Below are positions 21,529 to 29,973 of a DNA stretch of 64,000 nt, one piece after another. A program made the position numbers and the translations under genes. Under the pieces are notes generated by a model. The model saw only the letters and a program-made list of their open reading frames with translations, searched no databases and had not been told where the DNA came from. Position 1 is the stretch's first letter; every line of letters starts with the position of its first letter. Origin of the DNA: Pseudomonas vranovensis DSM 16006 (GTDB lineage: Bacteria > Pseudomonadota > Gammaproteobacteria > Pseudomonadales > Pseudomonadaceae). The stretch spans positions 62,001 through 126,000 of the forward strand of contig NZ_AUED01000017.1 of the NCBI RefSeq assembly GCF_000425805.1, written 5' to 3'.

Positions 21529-22326
21529 TTGTTAATCGAGTCCCGCCGCCGCGCTTACCTCAACGCCATGCAAGTGGTGCACTGGCTGCCACGTGCCGAA
21601 CTGCCGTTCGCCGCACCGTCGCGTCTGGAGCTGTTGCAGCCGGTGGCGCCGCTGGACGAGCCGGCGCTCGAGCCGCAGGTGCAGGTGCCCGCTGCGCAGG
21701 TCGCAGTGCCCAGCGCACCGGCAGCACGCACGGGCGAGCGACCGAAGATCGAGATTCCGCGCCCTGGCACCACGCCCAAACTAGCCGGCAAACCGGTGGA
21801 GGAGGCCGAAAAGGCACCCGCTCCAGCGCGTCCGGCCCCGGTACCGCCACCGCGATTCGCACTGCAGCTGCTGCGTGCCGGCAACTGCCTGCTGCTGGTG
21901 GAACTCGCCACCGGCGAGCCATTTCAGAGCCGCGACCCGTCGTACCTCCTGCTCAAGGACATGCTGCGCGCCGCCGGGTTGCCCGACAGCCCGCAGATCA
22001 TCGGAGAGCCGGTGCGTTGGCCGTTGCTGGTGCGTGGCAACCTCGACCAGGGGCCCCAGGCGGCCACCGATTTCGTCCAGGGCTTTATCCAGGCCCGGCT
22101 CGAAGAGTCGCCCTGTGTCTGCCTGTGGCTGGTCGGCCTGCCTGCCGTGCGTTTTGCCGGCGAGGCGGATGCCGAAAGTTATTACCGCGAGCTGCCGGTC
22201 GAGGGCCTGGGCACTGCCTGGGCCTTGCCTGGCCTCGAACTGTTGATGGACGAGCCGCAACGCAAGGCGGACGTCTGGCAAGCCATGCGCCGGCTGATGG
22301 CGCGCTGGAAACCAAGCGATGAGTGA
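21529..22326 (+). CDS. holD: DNA polymerase III psi subunit (pseudomonad HolD)
   Basis: A 265-residue protein directly upstream of rimI, the place holD holds in E. coli. It begins MLIESRRRAYLNAMQVVHWLPR, where the basic-hydrophobic N-terminal pattern resembles the E. coli psi N-terminus that contacts the clamp loader. A Pro/Ala-rich linker (about 50-105) separates it from a C-terminal domain (about 110-265). Pseudomonad psi is longer and strongly diverged; it was identified biochemically in P. aeruginosa as the product of the gene upstream of rimI. The start used here is TTG 21529, since the only upstream ATG is out of frame; an internal ATG at 21568 would remove part of the conserved N-terminus. 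It overlaps rimI by eight bases. Confidence 0.78.
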   Translation: MLIESRRRAYLNAMQVVHWLPRAELPFAAPSRLELLQPVAPLDEPALEPQVQVPAAQVAVPSAPAARTGERPKIEIPRPGTTPKLAGKPVEEAEKAPAPARPAPVPPPRFALQLLRAGNCLLLVELATGEPFQSRDPSYLLLKDMLRAAGLPDSPQIIGEPVRWPLLVRGNLDQGPQAATDFVQGFIQARLEESPCVCLWLVGLPAVRFAGEADAESYYRELPVEGLGTAWALPGLELLMDEPQRKADVWQAMRRLMARWKPSDE

Positions 22327-22771
22327 CACAATCAGCTTCCGCCGGATGACCGAGGCGGATCTGGATGCCGTACTGAAGATCGAATACGCCGCCTTCAGCC
22401 ACCCCTGGACCCGCGGGATTTTCCTCGACGGGCTCAAGTCCTATGAAATCTGGCTGATGTTCGAGGGCGAGCAACAGGTAGGCCACGGCGTGATCAACGT
22501 GATCATCGACGAAGCCCATCTGCTCAACATCACCGTCAAGCCCGAAAGCCAGGGCCGTGGCCTGGGCTTGCGCCTGCTCGAAGAGTTGATGAGGCGTGCC
22601 TACGCGCTCAACGGCCGCGAGTGCTTCCTCGAGGTGCGGGCCAGCAACCAGTCCGCCTATCGCCTGTACGAGCGCTACGGCTTCAACGAGATTGGTCGTC
22701 GCCGCGACTACTACCCGATTGCCGGTGGCCGTGAAGACGCACTGGTCATGGCCTGCACCCTGTTCGAATAA
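22319..22771 (+). CDS. rimI: Ribosomal protein S18-alanine N-acetyltransferase
   Basis: RimI acetylates the N-terminal alanine of ribosomal protein S18. The 150-residue GNAT protein contains the acetyl-CoA-binding QGRGLGLRLLEEL (motif A) and the family C-terminal pattern SAYRLYERYGFNEIGRRRDYY. Its ATG overlaps the end of holD, so the two are translationally coupled. Confidence 0.95.
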   Translation: MSDTISFRRMTEADLDAVLKIEYAAFSHPWTRGIFLDGLKSYEIWLMFEGEQQVGHGVINVIIDEAHLLNITVKPESQGRGLGLRLLEELMRRAYALNGRECFLEVRASNQSAYRLYERYGFNEIGRRRDYYPIAGGREDALVMACTLFE

Positions 22772-22775
22772 CGCC

Positions 22776-23186
22776 TTAGCGCTCGGGCTTGCCGTCCAGC
22801 GGGTCGCGCCGGGCAAGCTCGGCTTCATCCAAGCCGTTGCCGCCGCCAATGTCGTCTTCATCGACCAGGCTCAGGTCCCAGTCGGCGGGGTTGTCTTCGC
22901 CGGCTTCAGTGGCCGAGCGGGCCCCGTCTTGGTGAATCAGGGTCTCCGGGCTCAGGTCATCGTCGGTGGGTGCGTGGTCATCGCTTGATGCGCCGGTCAT
23001 GCCGGCTTCGCGTACGCGCTCGGCGGGCATCAAGTGCTCGCGCTCCTGATCGGGAATCAGGTCGCCGATTTTTTCGCTGGGCGTATCATCGTCGAAGTCC
23101 AGGCTTTCCATTGAACCCATGCGGTCTTCGTTGGTGTCGATGGGCGCGGGTTCCGGGGCGTGGGGTGGGCGTCTTGATTCGTTCAT
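22776..23186 (-). CDS. Acidic disordered conserved protein, 136 aa
   Basis: A highly acidic, Pro/Asp/Glu-rich protein (MNESRRPPHAPEPAPIDTNE) with no predicted hydrophobic core, signal peptide or catalytic motif. Similar proteins in Pseudomonas are sometimes labelled 'serine kinase/phosphatase', but no kinase or phosphatase motif is visible, so that name is not supported. GGAGAAT precedes the ATG. It converges with rimI (four bases between stops) and is divergent from the carbonic anhydrase gene. Confidence 0.75.
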   Translation of the reverse strand: MNESRRPPHAPEPAPIDTNEDRMGSMESLDFDDDTPSEKIGDLIPDQEREHLMPAERVREAGMTGASSDDHAPTDDDLSPETLIHQDGARSATEAGEDNPADWDLSLVDEDDIGGGNGLDEAELARRDPLDGKPER

Positions 23187-23309
23187 GGGGGCTATTCTCC
23201 TGCGGGTGCCTGTCTTTCGGTGGACCGGGCCCCGGCGGGAAGATTCAAAGGCGTGACCCGGACGGGGCCATGCCTGTCACAAGATGCGCATCAACCATGA
23301 GGCTTGAAC

Positions 23310-23948
23310 ATGCACGACCTACAAGAACTGATTGATAACAACGCGCGTTGGGCTGATGCAATCAAGCAGGAAGACCCGGATTTCTTCGCCAAGCTTGCCC
23401 GCCAGCAAACCCCTGAATTCCTCTGGATCGGCTGCTCCGATGCCCGTGTACCGGCCAACGAGATCGTCGGCATGTTGCCCGGTGATCTGTTCGTCCATCG
23501 CAACGTGGCCAATGTGGTGCTGCACACCGACCTCAATTGCCTGTCGGTGATCCAGTACGCGGTGGACGTCCTCAAGGTGAAACACATCCTGGTGACCGGC
23601 CACTACGGCTGCGGCGGGGTGCGGGCATCGATGCAGGACCGTCAGCTGGGCCTGATCGATGGTTGGCTGCGCTCGATTCGTGACTTGTATTACGAAAACC
23701 GGGTAGAGCTGGGCAAGCTGCCCACCGAAGAGGAACGTGTCGACCGCTTGTGCGAGCTCAATGTGATCCAGCAGGTGGCGAACGTCGGTCACACCACCAT
23801 CGTCCAGAATGCCTGGCACCGTGGCCAGAGCCTGTCGATCCACGGGTGCATCTACGGCATCAAGGATGGTCGCTGGAAAAGCCTCAACGCGACCATCAGC
23901 GGCCTGGACCAGTTGCCCCCGCAATACCGCCTGCGTCCGCAAGACTGA
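23310..23948 (+). CDS. can: Beta-class carbonic anhydrase
   Basis: The 212-residue protein has all zinc and catalytic residues of the class: Cys42, Asp44, Arg46 (CSDAR), His98 and Cys101 (HYGCGG), at the same numbering as E. coli Can. It interconverts CO2 and bicarbonate in the cytoplasm. ATG 23310 is preferred over TTG 23304 because ATGAGG is seven bases before it and the residue numbers then match the family. Single gene, with a promoter in the gap toward the acidic-protein gene. Confidence 0.95.
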   Translation: MHDLQELIDNNARWADAIKQEDPDFFAKLARQQTPEFLWIGCSDARVPANEIVGMLPGDLFVHRNVANVVLHTDLNCLSVIQYAVDVLKVKHILVTGHYGCGGVRASMQDRQLGLIDGWLRSIRDLYYENRVELGKLPTEEERVDRLCELNVIQQVANVGHTTIVQNAWHRGQSLSIHGCIYGIKDGRWKSLNATISGLDQLPPQYRLRPQD

Positions 23949-24006
23949 CCCGTAGCCGCAGCCTGACGGCAGCGGCTACGATGTCATGAGGACAAGGGGG
24001 GAAGGG

Positions 24007-24621
24007 ATGATGAACCTGTGGAGCAAGGTCGGACTCGGCACTGGCGTATTATTGGCTGGGCTGTGCAGCGCCCATGCCGACCCGCGCGATCTGTACATGT
24101 TCGCGCAATGGGCCGGCGACCATGAAACCCGCGCCTTTCGCGAAATGCTGGTGGATGCACGCCTGTACGGGGTGGTGCCGATCTACCAGTTGCTGCGCTC
24201 GGCCAGCGACTGGCGGCTGTGTCGCGCCGAGCCCTTTGCCGTGGCCCCCGCGAGCCAGTGGCCAGCGGTGCGCTCCACGGTGCAATTGCTCAAGACCCTG
24301 GGGGATCAGGGTATCTTGCGCCAGTTCGAGGTGGTCTCGGCCTATCGCGACCCGCAGCTCAATCGCTGTGCTGGTGGTGCGCTGGCCAGCGCCCATACCC
24401 GGGCCTTCGCCGTGGATGTACTGCTGCCGCGCTGGACCGATCCCACGCCGCTGTGCACTTTCTGGCAAGCCCACGGCAAGGCCTGGAACATGGGCCTGGG
24501 GCGCTATCCGTCGGGCCGCATTCACATCGACACGGCGGGGTTTCGCACCTGGGGCGGGGACTTCAGTGCCAACTCTTCGTTCTGCGCCTTGCCGGTGGCG
24601 GGCAAGCCTCAGAGCAAGTGA
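24007..24621 (+). CDS. Exported M15-like (D-Ala-D-Ala carboxypeptidase type) protein
   Basis: The protein of 204 residues has a signal peptide (MNLWSKVGLGTGVLLAGLCSAHA) and a C-terminal part with an M15/DUF882-like arrangement: SAYRDPQLNRCAGG, then SAHTRAFAVDVLLP (His and Asp ligands) and RIHIDT with a third His. This points to a zinc-dependent peptidoglycan hydrolase in the periplasm; activity is inferred from the motif set only. ATG 24007 is immediately followed by a second ATG at 24010, both behind a purine-rich AAGGGGGGAAGGG. The end overlaps the LysR gene on the other strand. Confidence 0.78.
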   Translation: MMNLWSKVGLGTGVLLAGLCSAHADPRDLYMFAQWAGDHETRAFREMLVDARLYGVVPIYQLLRSASDWRLCRAEPFAVAPASQWPAVRSTVQLLKTLGDQGILRQFEVVSAYRDPQLNRCAGGALASAHTRAFAVDVLLPRWTDPTPLCTFWQAHGKAWNMGLGRYPSGRIHIDTAGFRTWGGDFSANSSFCALPVAGKPQSK

Positions 24622-25487
24622 GCCAGGCAGGCCTGCGCTTCTGCGCTGACCCACTGGGCAAAGCGCCGGCAGGTGTCGTCGGCCAGGATCGGTCGCGGGC
24701 ACAACAGGACGTAGCCCGATTGATCCTGCACAAAGCTGCGCGGTGCCTGCAGCTGGCCGCTGTCGATTTCATCCTGGACCATCAGGAACGAGGCCATGGC
24801 CACGCCCAATCCTGCCACGGCCGCCTGGATGCACAGGTAGAAGTGTTCGTAGTCGGTGCGGCTGGCGCCATTGGCCGACTCGCCACTCAGACGCAGCCAG
24901 GTGTTCCACGCCCCCGGGCGTGAGGCGCTGTGCAGCAGGCGCTGCCCGTCGAGGCTGGTGTCGGGCAGGGGCAGGTTGACGCTGCACACCGGCCCCACCC
25001 ATTCATCGCAGATCTTCAGGCTGTGCAGGTCGGCATCCCAGCGAAAGTCATCGCGGCGCAAGGCCAGGTCGACGCCGCTGCGCGAAAAGTCGATGGGCCC
25101 GCCAGCCGCCACCAGGTGCAGGTGAATATCGGGATGTGCGGCATGAAAGGCCGGCAGGCGCGGAATCAGCCATTTCATGGCGATGGTCGGTTCGCACGAC
25201 AGCACCAGCACGTTCTCCCGCGCTTGTTGCTGCAAGCGGTACACCGTGCCTTCCAACTGCTCGAAAATCGACTGGGTGGTGCCGTGCAGGGTGCGCCCGG
25301 CTGCCGTCAGGAAGATCGCCCGGTTGCGCCGTTCGAACAGTTGCACGCCCAGTGATTCTTCCAGCAGGCGCACCTGGCGGCTGACCGCACCGTGAGTGAC
25401 GTTGAGCAGTTCGGCAGTGCGCACGAAGCTCTGGGTCTGGGCGGCGACGTCGAAGTAACGAAAAGCGGTGAGTGCAGGCAGTTTCAT
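24609..25487 (-). CDS. LysR-family transcriptional regulator (GcvA/AmpR type)
   Basis: A 292-residue regulator with an N-terminal winged HTH (residues 1-60; FVRTAELLNVTHGAVSRQVRLLEESLGVQLFERRNR) and a C-terminal effector-binding domain. The start ATG 25487 (MKLPALTAFRYFDVAAQTQ) is the family start; the longer frame upstream is not coding. It is divergent from a LysE-family exporter gene with 123 bases between, so the exporter is the likely target and the effector may be an amino acid. Confidence 0.92.
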   Translation of the reverse strand: MKLPALTAFRYFDVAAQTQSFVRTAELLNVTHGAVSRQVRLLEESLGVQLFERRNRAIFLTAAGRTLHGTTQSIFEQLEGTVYRLQQQARENVLVLSCEPTIAMKWLIPRLPAFHAAHPDIHLHLVAAGGPIDFSRSGVDLALRRDDFRWDADLHSLKICDEWVGPVCSVNLPLPDTSLDGQRLLHSASRPGAWNTWLRLSGESANGASRTDYEHFYLCIQAAVAGLGVAMASFLMVQDEIDSGQLQAPRSFVQDQSGYVLLCPRPILADDTCRRFAQWVSAEAQACLAHLL

Positions 25488-25610
25488 ATCTGTGAGAAAA
25501 ACTAGCGGATTTCCTACACTATAAATCGCTTTTGGCCAGCCACTGAGCTTTCGATAATGGGCATGCACGGTGCTATCTGTGCAATTGCCTAGCAGATCGA
25601 GGAGCTTTTC

Positions 25611-26228
25611 GTGAATGAACTCATAGCCGTTGCCCTGTTCACCATCCTGGCGGTGATCAGCCCCGGCGCCGACTTTGCCATGGTCACCCGCAGCAGCTAC
25701 GCCTTCGGCCGCCGCGCCGGGCTGTCGGCCGCGCTGGGCATTGCCCTGGGCGTGCAGGTCCATGTGCTGTACACCGTGTTTGGCATCGCCGTGATCATCA
25801 GCCAGACACCGGCGTTGTTCATGGCGATGAAGGTGCTGGGGGCAGGGTATCTGGTCTACCTGGGCTACAAATCGCTGACCAACACCACGCGAATCTCGCT
25901 CGATGACAACGATGGTTCAAGCCGGCTGGGGGTAGTGGCGGCCTTTCGTTCGGGCTTTTTGACCAACGCCATGAACCCCAAGACTATGTTGTTCGTGGTC
26001 AGTGCCTACACGCAGGTGGTGCAACCCGGCAGCTCGCTGGCCAGCAGCCTGGGCTACGGCCTGTTCATGTCGTTGGCGCATGGGGTGTGGTTCAGCCTGG
26101 TGGCGATCTTCTTCTCGTCGCACGGTTTGCGCCGGATCATGCTCGAGCGTCAGATCCTGGTCGACCGGGTGATCGGCGTGGCGCTGATCGGTTTGGGCCT
26201 GGCGGTGGTGATGGCGAGCGTGCGCTAA
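25611..26228 (+). CDS. LysE-family amino-acid exporter
   Basis: A 205-residue membrane protein with about six hydrophobic segments and the LysE/RhtB pattern (N-terminal SPGADFAMVTRSSYAFGRRAGLSAALGIALG and FLTNAMNPKTMLFV). Such proteins export amino acids or homoserine lactone-like compounds. The start is GTG 25611, with GAGGAGC about eight bases upstream. The divergent LysR gene is its probable regulator. A REP-like hairpin follows. Confidence 0.92.
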   Translation: MNELIAVALFTILAVISPGADFAMVTRSSYAFGRRAGLSAALGIALGVQVHVLYTVFGIAVIISQTPALFMAMKVLGAGYLVYLGYKSLTNTTRISLDDNDGSSRLGVVAAFRSGFLTNAMNPKTMLFVVSAYTQVVQPGSSLASSLGYGLFMSLAHGVWFSLVAIFFSSHGLRRIMLERQILVDRVIGVALIGLGLAVVMASVR

Positions 26229-26231
26229 GCG

Positions 26232-26290
26232 TTTCGCGGGGCAGGCCCGCTCCCACTGTATTGAGGTGGGAGCGGGCTTGCCCCGCGAAA
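26232..26290. repeat. REP-like inverted repeat
   Basis: TTTCGCGGGGCAGGCCCGCT (from 26232) pairs with the arm at 26266-26290. It shares the GCGGGGCA...CCCGCTCC core with the other REP-like sites and lies just after the LysE gene. Confidence 0.85.
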
Positions 26291-26302
26291 AATCAACGCA
26301 TA

Positions 26303-26335
26303 AAAAAAGGGCCTACCTTTCGGTAAGCCCTTTTT
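26303..26335 (-). terminator. Rho-independent terminator after tRNA-Met
   Basis: AAAAAGGGCCTACC and GGTAAGCCCTTTTT form a stem around a short loop. Read on the minus strand it follows the tRNA 3' end and ends in a run of seven T. Confidence 0.85.
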
Positions 26336-26342
26336 CAGTACT

Positions 26343-26419
26343 TGGTGGCTACACAGGGACTTGAACCCCGGACCCCAGCATTATGAATGCTATGCTCTAA
26401 CCAACTGAGCTATGTAGCC
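26343..26419 (-). tRNA. tRNA-Met (anticodon CAU, elongator type)
   Basis: 77-base cloverleaf: acceptor GGCTACA pairs with TGTAGCC, the D arm is GCTC...GAGC, the anticodon loop TTCATAA gives CAT, the T arm contains GGTTCAAGTCC, and the encoded 3' end is ACCA. The 5' G-C first base pair and sequence resemble elongator tRNA-Met of E. coli (metT). The CAU anticodon could in principle be a modified Ile tRNA, but the overall sequence favours Met. It is a single-gene unit with a terminator. Confidence 0.93.
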
Positions 26420-26511
26420 AAGTGGCGCGCATTATTCGCTCGAAACGAAGTTGTGTCAACACCTCTTTCAAAAAATTTTACGCATGATCAACCGCTTAGC
26501 CGATTACCGGG

Positions 26512-28929
26512 TCAGAAGTCGTATTTGAACGTGGTCATCAGGTTACGCGGCGCGCCGTAGTTACCGTATGACGAGGCCATGGAGAAGTACTCGCGGTCAA
26601 AGGCATTGTTCAGGTTGACGGTGGCGCTGAGGTTTTTGCTGATGTCGTAGCGCGCCATCAGGTTGACCAGCGCGTAGCTGCCTTGATCGAAGCTGTGCAG
26701 GTCCTGCCCCACTTTGCTCTGCCAGTTCACCCCGCCGCCTACGGTCACCTTGTCGAGCATGCCCGGCAGGCGATAGCTGGTGAAGGTCTTGAGGCTGTGG
26801 CGCGGCACCACGGTGGCGATGCGCTCATCCTGGTTGTCGGTGGTCAGGGTGTAGGTGTAGCCCGCCGATGCCTGCCAGCCTTCGGCCAGTTCGCCATTGA
26901 GCTCCATCTCCAGGCCCTTGGAGGTGGTGTCCTGCTTGGCTTCGTACACGTTGTCATGCAGCCAGATCGCCAGGTTGTCCTGTTCGAGCTTGAACAGCGC
27001 CAGGCTCGAGTTCAGCGTGCCGTCGAAGTGACTGCCCTTGACGCCGACTTCATAACCCACGCCCTCCATCGGATCGAGCGGCTGGTTGTTGGCATCGGTG
27101 ACCCACGAAGCCTGCGGGTTGAAGATCTTGGTGTAGCTGGCATAGAGCGCCCAGGTCTCGTCCAGGTCATAGACCACGCCGGCATAAGGGATGAAGACGC
27201 CAGTCTCCTTGCGATTGACTTCGGTGGTGGCCCCACCGTAAGGGCGATCTTCGGTGTCGCGTTTCCAGTCGATCACCCGGCTGCCGAGGATCAGGTTCAG
27301 GTCGTCGGTCAGGTGCAGGCGTGAGGTGAGGTAGGCCGCGTACTGGGTTTCCTCCATCGAGGACTTGCCACTGATGGTCCAGTCCGGCTCGGGCTGTCTG
27401 CCGTTCCAGTCGAAAATGTTCTCGACCGATGCCCCTGGCGTAGCATTGTAGTCGTAGCGCCAGCCGCCCCAACTCGGCACGTTTTCGTTGTATCTGGACA
27501 GGGTTACGCCGCCGATCAACTCGTGTTCACGATTGAACAGGCTGAACGGCCCGGTCACGTACACATCGAGGTTGTCCTGGCGCGGGGTGCCGGAGAAACG
27601 CACCGGCAGTTGGCTCAGGCCACTGCCATCGGGCTGCAGGTCACCCATGAGAAAGCCGAACACTTCGTCGAACTGGTTCTCGGAATGGCTGTACTCGACC
27701 TTGCCGCTCCAGCCGTTGCCCAGTTGCTGCTCGATGGAGGTGAAGAAGCTGGTCTGCTCGTGGTCGTTGTACGACCAGGTCGGCGCCATGTTGATCGAGC
27801 GCTTGAGGTCGGAACGTTCGCCTGTGCTGAAGCGGGTGGGCAAGCCGGTACGCAGGGGCGAGTCGACATCGGTGCGCTGGTAGCTGAAGCCCAGGGTCAG
27901 CAGCGTGTCTTCGCTCAGGTCGAATTCGCTGATGCCGTAAAGCAACTGGCTTTCCATCTTGTAGCGGTCGACCCAGGCGCCTTCGGTCTTGTAGTCGGCG
28001 ACCAGGCGGCCGCGGATGTTGCCGGTTTCGGTCAGCGGCCCGGACACATCAAAGCCGGTGCCGTAGCGGTCCCAGGTGCCGGCCGAGCCGCTGACACTGG
28101 CCTGGGCGTCGGCGGTGGGACGCTTGCGGATCAGGTTGATGGTCGCCGACGGGTTGCCCATGCCGCTGATCAGGCCGCTGGCGCCGCGCACGATCTCGAT
28201 GCGGTCATACATCGCCATGCTCTGGGTGTAGTTGTCCATGCGCGAGACGGTCGGCACACCATCGATCTCGTAGTTTTGGATTACGAAGCCGCGCGAGTAG
28301 TAGGTGTCGGTTTCCGCGCCCAGGCCGTCGCGCACCACGATCACGCCCGGCGTCGCTTCCAGGGCATCGCTGAGGTTGGTCAGGCGCTGGTCGTCCAGAC
28401 GCTGGCGGGTCATCACCGTCAGCGACTGCGGGGTTTCCTGGGGTGTCAGGTTAAGGCGCGTCGAGCTGCTGGAGGAGTAAGTGGTGTACAGCCCGGTGCC
28501 TTCGGTGGTGGAACCCGGCGCCTTGCCGGAAATACTCAGGACATCCAGTTGCAGTGCGCCGCCCCGTTCGATGGGCAGATCGATCACGAAGCTGCTGGCA
28601 TTGGGTTGGCTGAGGTGCGCATTGCTACCGGCGATCAGGGCCCGGAGTGCCTCTGCCGGGTTCAGCTTGCCCTGCACGCCGGGCGAGCTGTGGCCGGCCA
28701 GCTGGCTGGCGTCGTAGATCACCTGCAAGCCGCTCTGGGCGCTGAACTGGTCCAGGGCATCGGCCAGTGGCTGGGCCTTGATGTTGAAGTCCAGGCGCTG
28801 GGCCTGGCTTTGCGCGGCGGCAGGTTGGGCCGCCTGGGTCGCCAACGGCAGTGCCGAGAGCAAGGTGGTTGCAAGAATGGCGCTGGCCAGTGGCAAGCGG
28901 GCAAAGCCGAAATCGCGTGGGTACTGCAT
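26512..28929 (-). CDS. TonB-dependent siderophore receptor with signalling domain
   Basis: An 805-residue FpvA/PupB/FoxA-type receptor. It has a signal peptide (cleaved near residue 35), an N-terminal STN domain (about 45-125, FNIKAQPLADALDQFSAQSGLQVIYD) used to signal to a FecR-type anti-sigma, a plug domain starting at TPQETPQSLTVMTRQRL, and a beta-barrel ending in aromatic FKYDF. It imports a ferric siderophore across the outer membrane; which one cannot be told. The fecI-fecR pair upstream on the same strand should control it. A short palindrome lies in the fecR-receptor gap. Confidence 0.92.
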   Translation of the reverse strand: MQYPRDFGFARLPLASAILATTLLSALPLATQAAQPAAAQSQAQRLDFNIKAQPLADALDQFSAQSGLQVIYDASQLAGHSSPGVQGKLNPAEALRALIAGSNAHLSQPNASSFVIDLPIERGGALQLDVLSISGKAPGSTTEGTGLYTTYSSSSSTRLNLTPQETPQSLTVMTRQRLDDQRLTNLSDALEATPGVIVVRDGLGAETDTYYSRGFVIQNYEIDGVPTVSRMDNYTQSMAMYDRIEIVRGASGLISGMGNPSATINLIRKRPTADAQASVSGSAGTWDRYGTGFDVSGPLTETGNIRGRLVADYKTEGAWVDRYKMESQLLYGISEFDLSEDTLLTLGFSYQRTDVDSPLRTGLPTRFSTGERSDLKRSINMAPTWSYNDHEQTSFFTSIEQQLGNGWSGKVEYSHSENQFDEVFGFLMGDLQPDGSGLSQLPVRFSGTPRQDNLDVYVTGPFSLFNREHELIGGVTLSRYNENVPSWGGWRYDYNATPGASVENIFDWNGRQPEPDWTISGKSSMEETQYAAYLTSRLHLTDDLNLILGSRVIDWKRDTEDRPYGGATTEVNRKETGVFIPYAGVVYDLDETWALYASYTKIFNPQASWVTDANNQPLDPMEGVGYEVGVKGSHFDGTLNSSLALFKLEQDNLAIWLHDNVYEAKQDTTSKGLEMELNGELAEGWQASAGYTYTLTTDNQDERIATVVPRHSLKTFTSYRLPGMLDKVTVGGGVNWQSKVGQDLHSFDQGSYALVNLMARYDISKNLSATVNLNNAFDREYFSMASSYGNYGAPRNLMTTFKYDF

Positions 28930-29011
28930 GTGTCCTCCCCCAGAAAGTGCAAATGCTAATGCTTCTTATCCGAGGTGTGACGCAACAGCGCTTGAAATTA
29001 CCGCAGGCCGC

Positions 29012-29024
29012 GTAAATTATTTAC
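29012..29024. promoter_or_regulatory. AT-rich palindrome upstream of the receptor gene
   Basis: GTAAATTATTTAC is a perfect inverted repeat about one central base. It lies 7 bases past the fecR stop and about 83 bases before the receptor ATG. It could be an operator or part of the sigma-factor promoter region, but no consensus proves this. Confidence 0.35.
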
Positions 29025-29031
29025 CAGGCCC

Positions 29032-29973
29032 TCAGCGTACGATGATCAACTGCCCGGCCAGATTGTTGATGCTCAGGTTCTGGCTCTGGGCCAGGGCATC
29101 GAGCGCGCTGTCGGCCTTGTCGAGGTTGAAGCTGCCACTCACCAACCGGCGTCCGAGCTGCTCGTCGAGCAGTACCAGGCGAGCGCCGTGATAACCCGCC
29201 AGTTGTTCGAGCACCTGGCGCAGTGGCACTTCGCGAACGCGCAACTGTCCATCGCGCCAGGCGGTCAGGCGTTCGGCATCGACAGCCTGGACCGCGTCCA
29301 GGCGCTGGCCGCTGAAGGTCACGCGCTGACCGGGGTCGAGCATGCGCTTCTGGCCACTGTTGCTGACTTCGACCTTGCCCTTGAGCAACACCACTTCGTC
29401 ATGATCCTTGGTCCGGCTGACCGAGAAGCGCGTACCCAGCACCTGGACCTGTGCGTCATCGACATCGACGACAAACGGCCGGCCATCGTGGGTCACGTCG
29501 AGGAACAACTGCCCCTGAACCAGGCGGACCTTGCGCACCGGCCCCCGCAGGTCGACATCCACGGCGCTGGCGCTGTCGAGCACCATTAGCGTGTCATCGG
29601 CCAGGCGCAGGTGGCGGCGTTCGCCGGCCGAGGTGGCGTAGTCACTGTTCAGGCGCTCCAATACGGGCAATTGCAGTACCAGCAGGCCACTGACCAGCAT
29701 GACGCACGCGGCCACCGCCAAACGCCGCCAAGGGCGTCTGGCTGGTCGGTGTTCAGCGCGGCGCACCCGGCGCGCCGGCAGTTCCACCTGTTGCCAGAGC
29801 AGTTCGATTTCGGCAAAGGTCCGGGCGTTTGCCGGCGCCAGGCGCCACTGCGCAAAGGCGTGCTGCTCGGCGGCGCTCAGGTCGTGGGCGCGCAGGCGGG
29901 TGAACCAGTCCAGGGCTTGTTGTTCCCGGTCGCCCGGTTCGATCGATGAGGTTGTTTCAGGCGATGGGTTCAT
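29032..29973 (-). CDS. FecR-family anti-sigma/sigma regulator
   Basis: A 313-residue inner-membrane protein: an N-terminal cytoplasmic part (1-85) with the DUF4880-type pattern ALDWFTRLRAHDLSAAEQHAFAQWRLAPANARTF, one transmembrane segment (about 90-108, RLAVAACVMLVSGLLVLQL) and a periplasmic FecR domain (TLMVLDSASAVDV...GQLFLDVTHDGRPFVV). It transmits the signal from the receptor STN domain to the FecI sigma factor. The real start is ATG 29973, overlapping the sigma gene by four bases; the longer open frame is a shadow. Confidence 0.92.
   Translation of the reverse strand: MNPSPETTSSIEPGDREQQALDWFTRLRAHDLSAAEQHAFAQWRLAPANARTFAEIELLWQQVELPARRVRRAEHRPARRPWRRLAVAACVMLVSGLLVLQLPVLERLNSDYATSAGERRHLRLADDTLMVLDSASAVDVDLRGPVRKVRLVQGQLFLDVTHDGRPFVVDVDDAQVQVLGTRFSVSRTKDHDEVVLLKGKVEVSNSGQKRMLDPGQRVTFSGQRLDAVQAVDAERLTAWRDGQLRVREVPLRQVLEQLAGYHGARLVLLDEQLGRRLVSGSFNLDKADSALDALAQSQNLSINNLAGQLIIVR

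Noticed and set aside
22776-23186. Annotation of the acidic protein as serine kinase/phosphatase
   Set aside because: No kinase or phosphatase motif is visible; the protein looks disordered, so the name is not supported by sequence.
24004-25763. Longer versions of the M15-like and LysR genes with upstream in-frame starts
   Set aside because: The extra residues precede a signal peptide or a conserved HTH start and lack ribosome binding sites.
26343-26419. tRNA-Met as an integration site of a mobile island
   Set aside because: No integrase gene or partial tRNA duplicate was found nearby, and the flanking TonB receptor and LysE regions show no junction.
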